12,877 nt of DNA from Myxococcaceae bacterium (lineage in GTDB: Bacteria > Myxococcota > Myxococcia > Myxococcales > Myxococcaceae), in NCBI GenBank assembly GCA_018262385.1, contig JAGSPQ010000011.1, positions 1 to 12,877 of the forward strand, in the 5' to 3' direction. Every line of letters begins with the position of its first letter. Positions within the stretch are counted from its first letter, which is position 1. The position numbers and the translations under genes are program-made. Under the pieces are notes generated by a model that was not told where the DNA came from, made no database searches, and was given only the letters and a program-made list of their open reading frames with translations. Shown here in pieces: positions 1 through 6,789 of the stretch.

Positions 1-101
1 GTGAGGCGCGGGTCGGCTCTGGTCTGCGCCTGGCGCAGCAGGTTGGCTTCATGCGGGAAGGCGCCGGCCAGCAGCGCCCCCACCAGTGCGACGGCAATCA
101 T
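1..101 (-). CDS. 5' end of a secreted or lipid-anchored protein (partial)
   Basis: Only the first 33 codons are in the window; the gene continues past the left edge. Reading the minus strand from an ATG at 101-99 gives MIAVALVGALLAGAFPHEA, then LLRQAQTRADPRL after an Asn. This is a short hydrophobic stretch of small residues followed by a polar region, as in a Sec signal peptide or a single membrane anchor. The frame stays open upstream of this ATG but has no ATG, GTG or TTG for at least 30 codons, which supports the chosen start. There is no good Shine-Dalgarno sequence in front of it and no Arg or Lys before the hydrophobic core, so the call is tentative. If real, it is divergent from the FHA-like cluster with 75 bp between the two starts. 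The function cannot be told from this fragment. Confidence 0.4.
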   Translation of the reverse strand, partial: MIAVALVGALLAGAFPHEANLLRQAQTRADPRL

Positions 102-176
102 CGCCCGCTGGATACCACTGAACCCCGCCTGCCAACCGGGAAGGAAACGCCGCTCGTTCGGGTAGAAGACAGGCCG

Positions 177-971
177 ATGAAGCGGGCGTGGCTGGAGATC
201 GACAATGCGAAGACCGGGCGGGCCGATCGGTTCTGCCTCGACGGCTTTGCCCGGGTGGTGATCGGCAGCGCCACCTTCGCCACCCTCCGGCTCACCACCC
301 ACGGCGCCTATTCCCCCCAACACTTCGCCTTGAGCCGGCTCGAGGGCCGGTGGCAGGTGGCGGATCTGCACAGCGCCACCGGGCTGTTCATGAACCAGGC
401 GCGGATGCGCACCGCGCGCTGGCTCGACTCGGGCGACAAGTTCTACGTGATGCCGCAGGAACAGTTCCGCTTCACCGAAGAGCCGGTCGACCCGAGGTGG
501 GAAGCCCACGCCGCGCGGCTGGCCCACGGCGACGACAGCGAGGGGGCCTGGCTGGTCTTCGCCGACGCGCTCCAGGAGCTGGGGGACGAGACCGGCCAGC
601 GGATGGTCGCGGCAGGCGAGGATCCGGCGCTGCCGCTGGGCTTCCTCGAGCGGATGCGGGGCGACGGCACGGTGACCTTCACCTGCCGCTTCGGCTTCCT
701 GCGCACGCTCACCCTGCGCAACGTGGGCCTCGCCCGCGAGCTGAACGCCGAGGTGATCGACGCGGTGCTCGCCCAGCCGGTCGCCCGCCTGCTGCGGCAC
801 CTGGAGGTCGACGTGCCGTCCTTCGAGGACGTTCCGCTCGAGACCCTGGCGGCGGCGATCGTCCGCGCCGCGCCGCCGAGCCTGCGGGTGGTGCGGCTGC
901 TGGGGGTGTTCGGGGCTCCTCCCCGCGGGCTGTTCCCCCCGGCGCTGCAGGTGGAGTGGGCGCCCATCTGA
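177..971 (+). CDS. FHA-like / TIGR02996 domain protein, paralogue 1 of 4
   Basis: 264 residues, cytoplasmic (no signal peptide or membrane segment). Residues about 22-92 read as an FHA-like beta-sandwich: VVIG, then YSPQH, then WQVADLHSATGLFMN, then WLDSGDKFYV. These match in order the FHA blocks GR, SxxH, W.v.D..S.NGT..N and L..GD. Residues about 108-143 match TIGR02996 (LVFADALQELGDETGQRM against the family's LvYADWLeErGD). A third part at about 168-243 (RFGFLRTLTL, then AQPVARLLRHLEVD, then PPSLRVVRLL) is shared with the next three genes. The canonical GR is GS and the NG of NGT is TG, so phosphothreonine binding may be lost. The ATG at 177 is chosen because the domain starts just after it; the frame is open back to 51 but that extension is not protein-like. 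The C-terminus is shorter than in the paralogues. The domain architecture is clear; the biological role is unknown. Confidence 0.82.
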   Translation: MKRAWLEIDNAKTGRADRFCLDGFARVVIGSATFATLRLTTHGAYSPQHFALSRLEGRWQVADLHSATGLFMNQARMRTARWLDSGDKFYVMPQEQFRFTEEPVDPRWEAHAARLAHGDDSEGAWLVFADALQELGDETGQRMVAAGEDPALPLGFLERMRGDGTVTFTCRFGFLRTLTLRNVGLARELNAEVIDAVLAQPVARLLRHLEVDVPSFEDVPLETLAAAIVRAAPPSLRVVRLLGVFGAPPRGLFPPALQVEWAPI

Positions 972-978
972 GCGCAGG

Positions 979-1845
979 ATGCCGGGCGTGCCGCACCGCC
1001 GCGCCTTCCTCGAACGCCTCGAAGGATCCGAGCCCCGGGTGGTCTCGAAGCACCCGCTCACCCACGAGCGGGTGCGCCAGTTCATCGGCCGGGACCACCC
1101 CACGGTGGTGAAGCTGCAGCACCCCGCGGTCGCCCGGAAGCACGTGCTGCTGGAGTTCGGCCCGCTCGTCCGGTGGTGGCTCGACGACATGGGCTCGCCC
1201 CGCGGCACCTGGATCAACCGCACCCACTACGCCGGCGTCCGGCGGCTGCTCGAGCCGCTCGACCTGATCCGCTTCGAGGGCGGCGAGCAGGGGGACGTGG
1301 TGTTTCGCTTCGGCGTCGAGGGGTGGACCGCGAAGGACGCGCCGCTGCGCAGCTTGATCGACCTGGCGCCCGAGGACCCCGCGCGCTGGGAGGTCTGGGC
1401 CGACTTCCTCGAGGAGCAGGGCGACCCGCTCTCGCAGCGCATTCGGGGCTTCGGCCCCTCGCCCGGAGACGTCGGCGTCACCAGCGGCCATCGCTGGGAG
1501 CACGGGTTCATCGCCCGGGGCATTCTGCAGCGCGGCGGCCGGGTGCTGGCCTCGTTGCAGACCGAGCTCAAGGTGCTGCTGGGCAACCCGTTCAGCCGCT
1601 GGATGCGCGCGCTGCACGTCGACTTCGTCTCGTACGAGGACGGCGCGCAGCTCGAAGCGCTCGAGGCGGAGCAGGTGCTGCAGATCCTCGAGCGCGAGCA
1701 GCCGCCGGCCCTTCGGGTGCTCACCTTCCAGCTCAGCCGGTTCCCGAACGGCGTGCGCCTCCACGAGCAGTTCCTCGCTCTGCAGCGGGCACTGCCGAAG
1801 CTGCAGTCGGACTTCGAGACCCTGCTCAACGGTTCTTCACCCTGA
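979..1845 (+). CDS. FHA-like / TIGR02996 domain protein, paralogue 2 of 4
   Basis: 288 residues, no signal peptide or membrane segment. It begins 7 bp after the stop of the first paralogue, so the two are probably co-transcribed. The FHA-like domain is at about 30-112: FIGR (R38), HPAVARKH, WWLDDMGSPRGTWIN and LLEPLDLIRF. The GR is kept, but the Ser of the SxxH motif is Ala and the Asn of NGT is Arg. TIGR02996 follows at about 122-155 (LIDLAPEDPARWEVWADFLEEQ, written here as two blocks: LIDLAPEDPAR and WEVWADFLEEQGD). The shared third part is WEHGFIARGIL, then LLGNPFSRWMRALHVD, then PPALRVLTFQL, ending in LQRALPKLQSDFETLL, a tail also found in paralogue 4. It is probably an intracellular adaptor. 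An alternative view, that the FHA fold is only a structural remnant, cannot be excluded from sequence. Confidence 0.82.
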   Translation: MPGVPHRRAFLERLEGSEPRVVSKHPLTHERVRQFIGRDHPTVVKLQHPAVARKHVLLEFGPLVRWWLDDMGSPRGTWINRTHYAGVRRLLEPLDLIRFEGGEQGDVVFRFGVEGWTAKDAPLRSLIDLAPEDPARWEVWADFLEEQGDPLSQRIRGFGPSPGDVGVTSGHRWEHGFIARGILQRGGRVLASLQTELKVLLGNPFSRWMRALHVDFVSYEDGAQLEALEAEQVLQILEREQPPALRVLTFQLSRFPNGVRLHEQFLALQRALPKLQSDFETLLNGSSP

Positions 1846-1859
1846 AAGCGGGCCGCACC

Positions 1860-1870
1860 GACGCTACAGT
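1860..1870 (+). promoter_or_regulatory. Possible internal -10 region before paralogue 3
   Basis: The 46-bp gap at 1846-1891 is the only sizeable gap within the seven-gene cluster. It contains GCTACAGT, with TACAGT at 1865-1870 resembling a -10 hexamer, about 20 bp before the ATG at 1892. A -35 match 17 bp upstream (CTGAAA) is poor. It may allow paralogues 3 and 4 and the transporter genes to be expressed apart from the first two genes. This is a weak call made by eye. Confidence 0.2.
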
Positions 1871-1891
1871 CCCTGACTCCCTCGTGAAGCG

Positions 1892-3064
1892 ATGAACGGC
1901 TTTCTCCAACTCCTCTGGGCTCCGCGCAACGTGCAGGTGACGCCGGTGGAGCGGACCGCGCTCAAAATCGGCGAGCCGCTGGCGCTGGCCACCGCGGGCC
2001 GTTCGTTCGGCTCGGAGGCCGAGCTGCAGATCTCTCCCAGCAAGCTGGCGCGGATCCACGGGCGGGTGGCCTTTCGCGATCAGCAATGGCGGATCAACCA
2101 CACCGCCGCCGACCTGCGCACCTTCGTCAACGGTACCCCCCAGGCCGAGGCGGTGCTCCAGCACCTCGACGTGCTCGAGCTGCCCGACTTCGGCCCGGTC
2201 TTCCGCTTCCTCACCGCGCCGATCGGAGCAGGCCCCGCCGCCGAGCTGTCGCTGGACGATCTGCCCCGGCTCGCCGTCTGGGCCGACACCCTGCTCGAGG
2301 CCAATGATCCGCTCGGCGAGCGAATCGCCCGCGCGCTGAAAAAGGACACCCGGGCGGAGGACGACCTGCGCTGGCTGGGCCCGCTCGCCCGCACCTTCGT
2401 CGAAGGGCGGCTGGAGGTGGAGTGGCGCCACGGGCTGCTGCGCCGCGCGGTGCTGCGCGACCTGCAGCTGTTCGGCGCCGAGCCGCTGTCCTCGATCGAC
2501 CTGCTGCTGCGGCTGCCGGTCGCGCGCTTCCTCGAGGAATTGGTGCTCGACGCCGGCGGCGCCCTGAGCAGCGCGCAGGCGTTCGTCGAGGTGCTGCGCA
2601 GCGAGCTGACGTGGGCCCCCCGCACCCTGAAGGTGCTCCACCTGGGCGACTGCGCCTTCTCGGATCCGTGGGTCGACGAGGCGAACGGGCGGATCCACCA
2701 GGCGCTGCGCCCGCGCTTCCCCGGCTTGAGCCAGGCGCCGCTGTTCGGCCGGTTCCGCCGCGCCGCGCTGGTCGTCGAGAAGGCCGGCCTGCGGGCGGGC
2801 GAGCAGCCGGGCGACGTGCAGGAGCTGGGAGACACCGCCGAGCTGATCGACGTCGCGCCCCCCTCGCGCGGAGTCCACGGCCCGGTCGGGGTCGCCGCCT
2901 GGCGGCTGCAGCGCAAGCACGCCCACTGGGAACTCGAGGCGGTGCCCGCGTCTCCCTCGGGGATCACCCTCAACGGCCGGCCGGTGTTCCGCGCCGCGCT
3001 GCGCGACGGAGATCAGATCGAGCTGTCCACCGGGGTCGTCTACCGCTTCCGGCTCGAGCGGTAG
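1892..3064 (+). CDS. FHA-like / TIGR02996 protein with a second C-terminal FHA-like domain, paralogue 3 of 4
   Basis: 390 residues, about 100 longer than its neighbours. The N-terminal FHA-like domain (about 20-108) contains RSFGSEAELQISPSKLARIHG and ADLRTFVNGT, with GS for GR and with NG kept in VNGT. TIGR02996 is at about 118-148 (LPRLAVWADTLLEANDPLGER). The shared part is WRHGLLRRAVLRDL, then LLRLPVARFLEELVLD, then APRTLKVLHL. The extra C-terminal segment (about 285-390) reads as another FHA-like domain: RRAALVVEK, GVAAWRLQRKHAHWEL, SGITLNGRPV and LRDGDQIELS, then a last strand YRFRLER. Two FHA-like domains flanking a TIGR02996 core suggest a scaffold with two binding faces. The stop is 1 bp before the next ATG, so translation is probably coupled. 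No transmembrane segment is seen. Confidence 0.8.
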   Translation: MNGFLQLLWAPRNVQVTPVERTALKIGEPLALATAGRSFGSEAELQISPSKLARIHGRVAFRDQQWRINHTAADLRTFVNGTPQAEAVLQHLDVLELPDFGPVFRFLTAPIGAGPAAELSLDDLPRLAVWADTLLEANDPLGERIARALKKDTRAEDDLRWLGPLARTFVEGRLEVEWRHGLLRRAVLRDLQLFGAEPLSSIDLLLRLPVARFLEELVLDAGGALSSAQAFVEVLRSELTWAPRTLKVLHLGDCAFSDPWVDEANGRIHQALRPRFPGLSQAPLFGRFRRAALVVEKAGLRAGEQPGDVQELGDTAELIDVAPPSRGVHGPVGVAAWRLQRKHAHWELEAVPASPSGITLNGRPVFRAALRDGDQIELSTGVVYRFRLER

Positions 3065-3065
3065 C

Positions 3066-3914
3066 ATGCCCGAGCGAACCGTTCTCCACTGGGCCCCGGT
3101 GCTGCAGCGCGAACAGCCAAGGGGCGAGCTCGACCTCACCTGGCGGTGGAAGGTGGTGGTCGGGCGCGCGAAGGACTGCGAGGTGGTGCTCAACCACCCG
3201 TCGATTCCGCCCCGCCACGGCCACTTCGCCCGCCTGCAGAACACCTGGCTGGTCGAGAACTACGACACCGCCCACGGCATCTACGTGCGCGGCAAGCGGA
3301 TCATGTTCGAGGCGGTGCGCGACGACGAGATCGACTTCTCGATGCTGATCCGCTTCCGCTTCGAACGGATTGCGATCGGCGAGGAAGAGGCGGGGCTGCG
3401 TGCCGCGATCCGCGCCGCGCCCACCGACGACAGCCGCTACCTCGTCTACGCCGACTGGCTGCTCGAGCAGAACGACGCGCTGGGGCCGCTGATGGTCTCG
3501 GCCGCGCCGGTGGACGCCCGCTGGCTGGGGCCGCTGGGGGGCGAGGGGATCGCGGTGATGTGGCGGCACGGCTTCTTTCAGACGGTGAAGGTGCGCTCGT
3601 CGAAGAGCGTCTTCCCCAAGGCGGGCGTCTTCTCCGAGGTCCTGCTCCACCCGCTCGCCGCCTTCCTGCTCGGCCTCGAGGTGGACGCGGTGCTGCTGCA
3701 CCAGGAGAGCCCGGCGATCTCGGCCGAGAACTGGGTCGACTGGCTGTTCGAGGCGCTGCTGCTGCAGCCGCCGCCGACGCTGCGGCAGCTCAAGGTGCGG
3801 CTGCCGAGGGATCAAGGCCTGCGGTTCGAGGGCGAGTTCAAGGCGCTCAAAGCGAAGCTGCCCCAGCTGGAGACGACGTTCGACCGCCTCTTCACCGAAG
3901 GCGCGCTGGCATGA
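3066..3914 (+). CDS. FHA / TIGR02996 domain protein, paralogue 4 of 4 (most canonical FHA)
   Basis: 282 residues, cytoplasmic. This FHA domain is the most conserved of the set: VVVGRAKDCEVVL (R34), HPSIPPRHGHF (S46, R50, H51), WLVENYDTAHGIYVRGKRI and VRDDEIDF. In the family the Arg after Gly and the Ser-x-x-His region bind the phosphothreonine peptide; both are present here, although the Asn-Gly of NGT is His-Gly. TIGR02996 is at about 109-143 (LRAAIRAAPTDDSRYLVYAD, then WLLEQNDALG), a near-consensus match. The shared part is MWRHGFFQTVKV, then LLHPLAAFLLGLEVD, then PPTLRQLKVRL, and the tail FKALKAKLPQLETTFDRLF matches that of paralogue 2. Its stop overlaps the ABC ATPase start as ATGA, which ties the FHA set to the transporter. 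The phosphoprotein it might bind is not identifiable. Confidence 0.85.
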   Translation: MPERTVLHWAPVLQREQPRGELDLTWRWKVVVGRAKDCEVVLNHPSIPPRHGHFARLQNTWLVENYDTAHGIYVRGKRIMFEAVRDDEIDFSMLIRFRFERIAIGEEEAGLRAAIRAAPTDDSRYLVYADWLLEQNDALGPLMVSAAPVDARWLGPLGGEGIAVMWRHGFFQTVKVRSSKSVFPKAGVFSEVLLHPLAAFLLGLEVDAVLLHQESPAISAENWVDWLFEALLLQPPPTLRQLKVRLPRDQGLRFEGEFKALKAKLPQLETTFDRLFTEGALA

Positions 3915-4783
3915 CCGCGATCCAGGCGACCGGCTTGAGCAAGTCGTTCCCCCGGCTGTTCGGCGAGCCCCAGCCGGCGCTGCGCGCGCTGACGCTGTCG
4001 ATCCCCAGAGGGAGCGCGTTCGGGCTGATCGGCCCCAACGGCGCGGGGAAGACCACCTTCATCAAGCTGCTGCTCGGGGTGGCGCGGCCCAGCGGAGGAG
4101 AGGTGCAGGTGCTGGGCAGCACCCCGGAAGACCGGGCGGTGCGCGCGCGGATCGGCTACCTGCCCGAGCGGCTGCACCTGCCCGACGCGTGGACCCCGCT
4201 GCAGTTCCTCGCCTCGGTGGCGCGCTTGAAGAACGTCCCGGTCGAGCCGCCGCTGCTCGAGCGGGTGGGGCTGGGCGAGGCGACCCACCGGAAGATCGGC
4301 GGCTTCTCGAAGGGGATGCGCCAGCGGCTGGGGCTGGCGATCGCCCTGCTCGGCAAGCCCGAGCTGCTGATCCTCGACGAGCCGACCGACGGCATCGATC
4401 CCCTCGGCCGGGTCGAGGTGCGGCGGATCCTGCTCGAAGAGAAGGCCCGCGGCGCGACGGTGCTGCTCAACTCGCACCTGCTCGCCGAGACCGAGCGGGT
4501 CTGCGACCGGGTGGGGATCCTCCACCTCGGGCGGCTGGTGCGCGAAGGGACGCTGCAGTCGCTCACCGCCCAGCGCGAAGGGTGGGTGGTGAAGTTCACC
4601 GGCGGCGGAGATCCGGCCGCATGCGGCTTCGTCCCCCACGCAGACCGGTGGACGTTCGATCGCCCCGACGTCGAGGCGCTCAACGCCGCGCTGGGGAAGG
4701 CGCGCGAGGGCGGGGCGTGGGTGACCGAGGTGCTGCCCCGCGCGTTCGACCTCGAGGACGTGCTGGCCGAGGCGACCCGATGA
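3911..4783 (+). CDS. ABC transporter ATP-binding protein
   Basis: 290 residues. It hydrolyses ATP to drive the ABC-2-type permease encoded next. Walker A is GPNGAGKTT (41-49), the signature region is FSKGMRQRLGLA (132-143, FSKGM replacing LSGGQ), Walker B is LLILDEPTDGIDP (152-164) and the H-loop is NSHLL (H189). An extra C-terminal segment after about residue 215 lacks obvious motifs and ends DLEDVLAEATR, as is usual for ATPases of the multidrug, Nos-type or gliding-type export families. The start is the ATG overlapping the stop of the preceding FHA gene (ATGA at 3911-3914). The open frame runs back to 3146, but that upstream part is only the shadow of the FHA gene. The stop overlaps the permease start, so the two subunits are translationally coupled. 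The transported substrate is unknown. Confidence 0.95.
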   Translation: MTAIQATGLSKSFPRLFGEPQPALRALTLSIPRGSAFGLIGPNGAGKTTFIKLLLGVARPSGGEVQVLGSTPEDRAVRARIGYLPERLHLPDAWTPLQFLASVARLKNVPVEPPLLERVGLGEATHRKIGGFSKGMRQRLGLAIALLGKPELLILDEPTDGIDPLGRVEVRRILLEEKARGATVLLNSHLLAETERVCDRVGILHLGRLVREGTLQSLTAQREGWVVKFTGGGDPAACGFVPHADRWTFDRPDVEALNAALGKAREGGAWVTEVLPRAFDLEDVLAEATR

Positions 4784-5616
4784 GGATCACCCTCCACGTC
4801 GCGCGGGATCTGCTGCGCGAGGCGCTGGCCCGCAACTGGGTGCTGGGGCTGCTGGTCGGGATCACCCTCGTGCTCACCGTGCTCGGGCTGTTCCTGCGGC
4901 TCGACGTGGTCGACGGAGCGATCGCCGGCAGCAAGCTCTTCGGCGCGATGCTCTTCGACGACATCGTCTCCACCGACAAGGCGATGCGGCCGGTCTACAT
5001 GGTGGCGGCGGGAATCGGGTTCTTCGGCGGCGCGATGTTCCTAGCCGTCGCTTGCAGCGACTTCGCCCCCAGCCTGCTGTCGCCGGGGCGAATCGAGCAC
5101 CTGCTGTCGCTGCCGGTCTCCCGCTGGCAGCTGCTGCTGGGCACCTACCTGGGGGTGCTGGCGCTGTCCGCGCTCTGCACTGCCTATGGCGCGCTGGGGA
5201 TCACCCTCGTCTTCGGCTTCAAGACCGGCTTCTGGACCACCGCGCTGCTGGGGGGCTCGCTGCTGGGGGTGGCCGGCTTCTGCGCGCTCTACGCGGCGAT
5301 GCTGACCAGCGCCCTCTTCGTGCGCAGCGCCGCCGCTTCCTCGGCGGTCGGGTTGCTGGTGCTGGTGATGGGGATCCTCGCCAGCGCCCGCGCTCCGATC
5401 GAAGAGACGCTGGAGCCGGGACTCGGGCGGACGTTGTTCCACTACGGGGTGCAGCCGTTTCCCCGGCTGTGGAAGCTGGCCGAGCAGTGCATCCGGCTGG
5501 CGGGCGACGAGAACTTCAACCCCGGTCTGACTGCCCGCCTCGTCGCGGGCTCGCTGATCTTCTCGTTGGGAATGCTCGCGATCGCCGCCTGGCGGTTCGA
5601 GAAAAAGGACTTCTGA
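4780..5616 (+). CDS. ABC-2-type transporter permease
   Basis: 278 residues, inner membrane. Six hydrophobic segments can be read at about 20-40, 72-95, 114-142, 150-178, 187-205 and 254-273, which is the usual ABC-2 permease topology. The loop after the second segment has the sequence SPGRIEHLLSLPVSRWQLLLG, similar to the coupling region in front of TM3 of such permeases ('lSrPvsR..lllgK'). The protein ends WRFEKKDF, a charged C-terminus typical of the family. The start ATG overlaps the stop of the ATPase gene and its own stop overlaps the next gene's ATG, so ATPase, permease and the anchored protein form one translational unit. There is a single permease gene, so a homodimer with an ATPase dimer is likely. 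Neither direction nor substrate is visible in sequence, but ABC-2 systems usually export. Confidence 0.9.
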   Translation: MRITLHVARDLLREALARNWVLGLLVGITLVLTVLGLFLRLDVVDGAIAGSKLFGAMLFDDIVSTDKAMRPVYMVAAGIGFFGGAMFLAVACSDFAPSLLSPGRIEHLLSLPVSRWQLLLGTYLGVLALSALCTAYGALGITLVFGFKTGFWTTALLGGSLLGVAGFCALYAAMLTSALFVRSAAASSAVGLLVLVMGILASARAPIEETLEPGLGRTLFHYGVQPFPRLWKLAEQCIRLAGDENFNPGLTARLVAGSLIFSLGMLAIAAWRFEKKDF

Positions 5617-6734
5617 TGACTGCCGCCTCGAAGAGGAAACTCCGTTGGCCGTGGCTGGTGGTGGCGGCGCTGCTCTTCGCGGCCGGAGCGTGGCTGATGT
5701 CCGGCAGCGAGACGGAGAAGCTCAAGAAGGAGAAGAAGGTCACCCTGCCGCGGTTCATGACCCACGACGAGCGGAAGCGAAACACCGGGCGGCAGACGAT
5801 CCCGGTGCTGCCGCTTCCCGCCGGGCCCGAGGGCGCGCCGCCTCCTCCGGCGCAGATCCGCGACCCGGTGCTCGCCGCGATGCCCACCTCGGTGAAGAGC
5901 GGCGCGGTGGTGATCGAAGCGAACGCGATCCGAAACTCGGATCTCGGCAACCTGATGATCGAGTGCGTCTTCACCGGGCAGGCCGACACGCTGGAGCGGA
6001 TGAAGGACGCGGGCTTCGACCCGCTCAACAGCCTCGATCGGGTGGCGGTGGCCGACGACGCGCTGATGCTCACTGGCGACTTCTCGAAGACCGACTTCCC
6101 CACCTTGATGCGGGCCGATCACCAGCGCCAGTTCGGCCAGAACTCCGAGCTCTACGCCCGCCGGCTGCGCGACGGCGGCACCGGCCAGCAGATGGGAGTG
6201 TGGAAGGGGCAGGTGCTGGTGCTGGGCGACACCGAGGGCGACGTCACCACCGTGCTCGATCGCCTCGACGGTAAGGGAGATCAGACCTCTCCGCGGGTGC
6301 TCACCCAGGCCGATGCCTACGGAGAGATGTATGGCGTGCTCAAGCCCGGGCCGCTCGCGGCCGGCCTCGCCGAGGAGAACCCCGCGCTGGCGCAGCTGCT
6401 CGAGGAAGCGGCGTCGTCGATCAAGCTGCACGCCGACGTCTCGCACGACGTGGGCGTGGTGGCCGAGATCGAGGGCTCCGATCCGGCCAAGACGCAGGAT
6501 CTGCGAAAAGCGCTCGGAACCGCGCTGACTCTGGCCAAGCTCCAGGCCGAGGCGAAAGGAAACAAGAGCGCCGCCGAGGTGCTCGGCTTCGCGCGCGTCG
6601 CGCAGGCCAGGCCGGGGTCCGCAAATTTTCACCTCGAGGCAGGGCTACCCTACGAATTTCTCGAGCTGCAGTTGAGGAAGTGCGTCGACGAGAAAAAAAA
6701 GCGGCTCGCGGCGAAGGAAAGCGTCGCGCAATAG
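5616..6734 (+). CDS. Membrane-anchored protein of unknown function, last gene of the ABC cluster
   Basis: 372 residues. A basic N-terminus (SKRKLRWPW) and one hydrophobic helix at about 11-29 suggest an uncleaved inner-membrane anchor with most of the protein in the periplasm. A charged Lys-rich stretch (32-41) and a Pro-rich linker (about 64-80) follow, then a mixed alpha/beta domain of about 280 residues. It includes AGFDPLNSLDRVAVADDALM, a form of the 'FDP..dldrv.va' pattern I associate with uncharacterised myxobacterial proteins, but I cannot assign a family. Its ATG overlaps the permease stop (ATGA, 5616-5619). By position it could be an accessory or sensor subunit of the transporter. 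A run of eight A residues at 6693-6700 encodes Lys-Lys-Lys near the C-terminus. The start is supported by the overlap and by the anchor; the open frame back to 5052 is a shadow of the permease. Confidence 0.82.
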   Translation: MTAASKRKLRWPWLVVAALLFAAGAWLMSGSETEKLKKEKKVTLPRFMTHDERKRNTGRQTIPVLPLPAGPEGAPPPPAQIRDPVLAAMPTSVKSGAVVIEANAIRNSDLGNLMIECVFTGQADTLERMKDAGFDPLNSLDRVAVADDALMLTGDFSKTDFPTLMRADHQRQFGQNSELYARRLRDGGTGQQMGVWKGQVLVLGDTEGDVTTVLDRLDGKGDQTSPRVLTQADAYGEMYGVLKPGPLAAGLAEENPALAQLLEEAASSIKLHADVSHDVGVVAEIEGSDPAKTQDLRKALGTALTLAKLQAEAKGNKSAAEVLGFARVAQARPGSANFHLEAGLPYEFLELQLRKCVDEKKKRLAAKESVAQ

Positions 6735-6741
6735 CGCACGA

Positions 6742-6784
6742 ATTTCGTAACCCCGGGTGAGGGGTAGGTTGGTGTGGTGAATGC
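6742..6784 (+). promoter_or_regulatory. Candidate promoter region of the outer-membrane protein gene
   Basis: The 102-bp gap between the ABC cluster (stop 6734) and the barrel gene (ATG 6837) is the only place for a promoter of this gene. TAGGTT at 6765-6770 resembles a -10 hexamer; a start near 6777 would put both halves of the leader hairpin in the mRNA. The -35 region (around 6742-6748) is poor. An alternative is a sigma-54-type element, TTGG at 6769-6772 and GC at 6783-6784, with the required GG-N10-GC spacing. Its -24 half (TTGGTGTG) matches the consensus only partly, and its predicted start near 6796 would remove the outer hairpin arm. The stretch 6755-6777 is also unusually G-rich. Both calls are tentative. 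Confidence 0.3.
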
Positions 6785-6789
6785 AGTGA

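Noticed and set aside
1826..3244. Long minus-strand open frame (472 codons) opposite paralogues 3 and 4
   Set aside because: Its translation is low-complexity, rich in Arg, Gln and Gly with no domain motifs, and it lies antisense to genes with clear FHA and TIGR02996 motifs. Such frames are common in GC-rich DNA.
3146..3910. N-terminal extension of the ABC ATPase to 545 residues
   Set aside because: The extra part is out-of-frame translation of the fourth FHA gene; the ATPase begins at the ATGA overlap, just before its first beta-strand.
5442..6632. Minus-strand open frame of 396 codons opposite the anchored protein
   Set aside because: It is rich in His, Arg and Leu without motifs, while the plus-strand frame has a membrane anchor and an ATGA junction with the permease.
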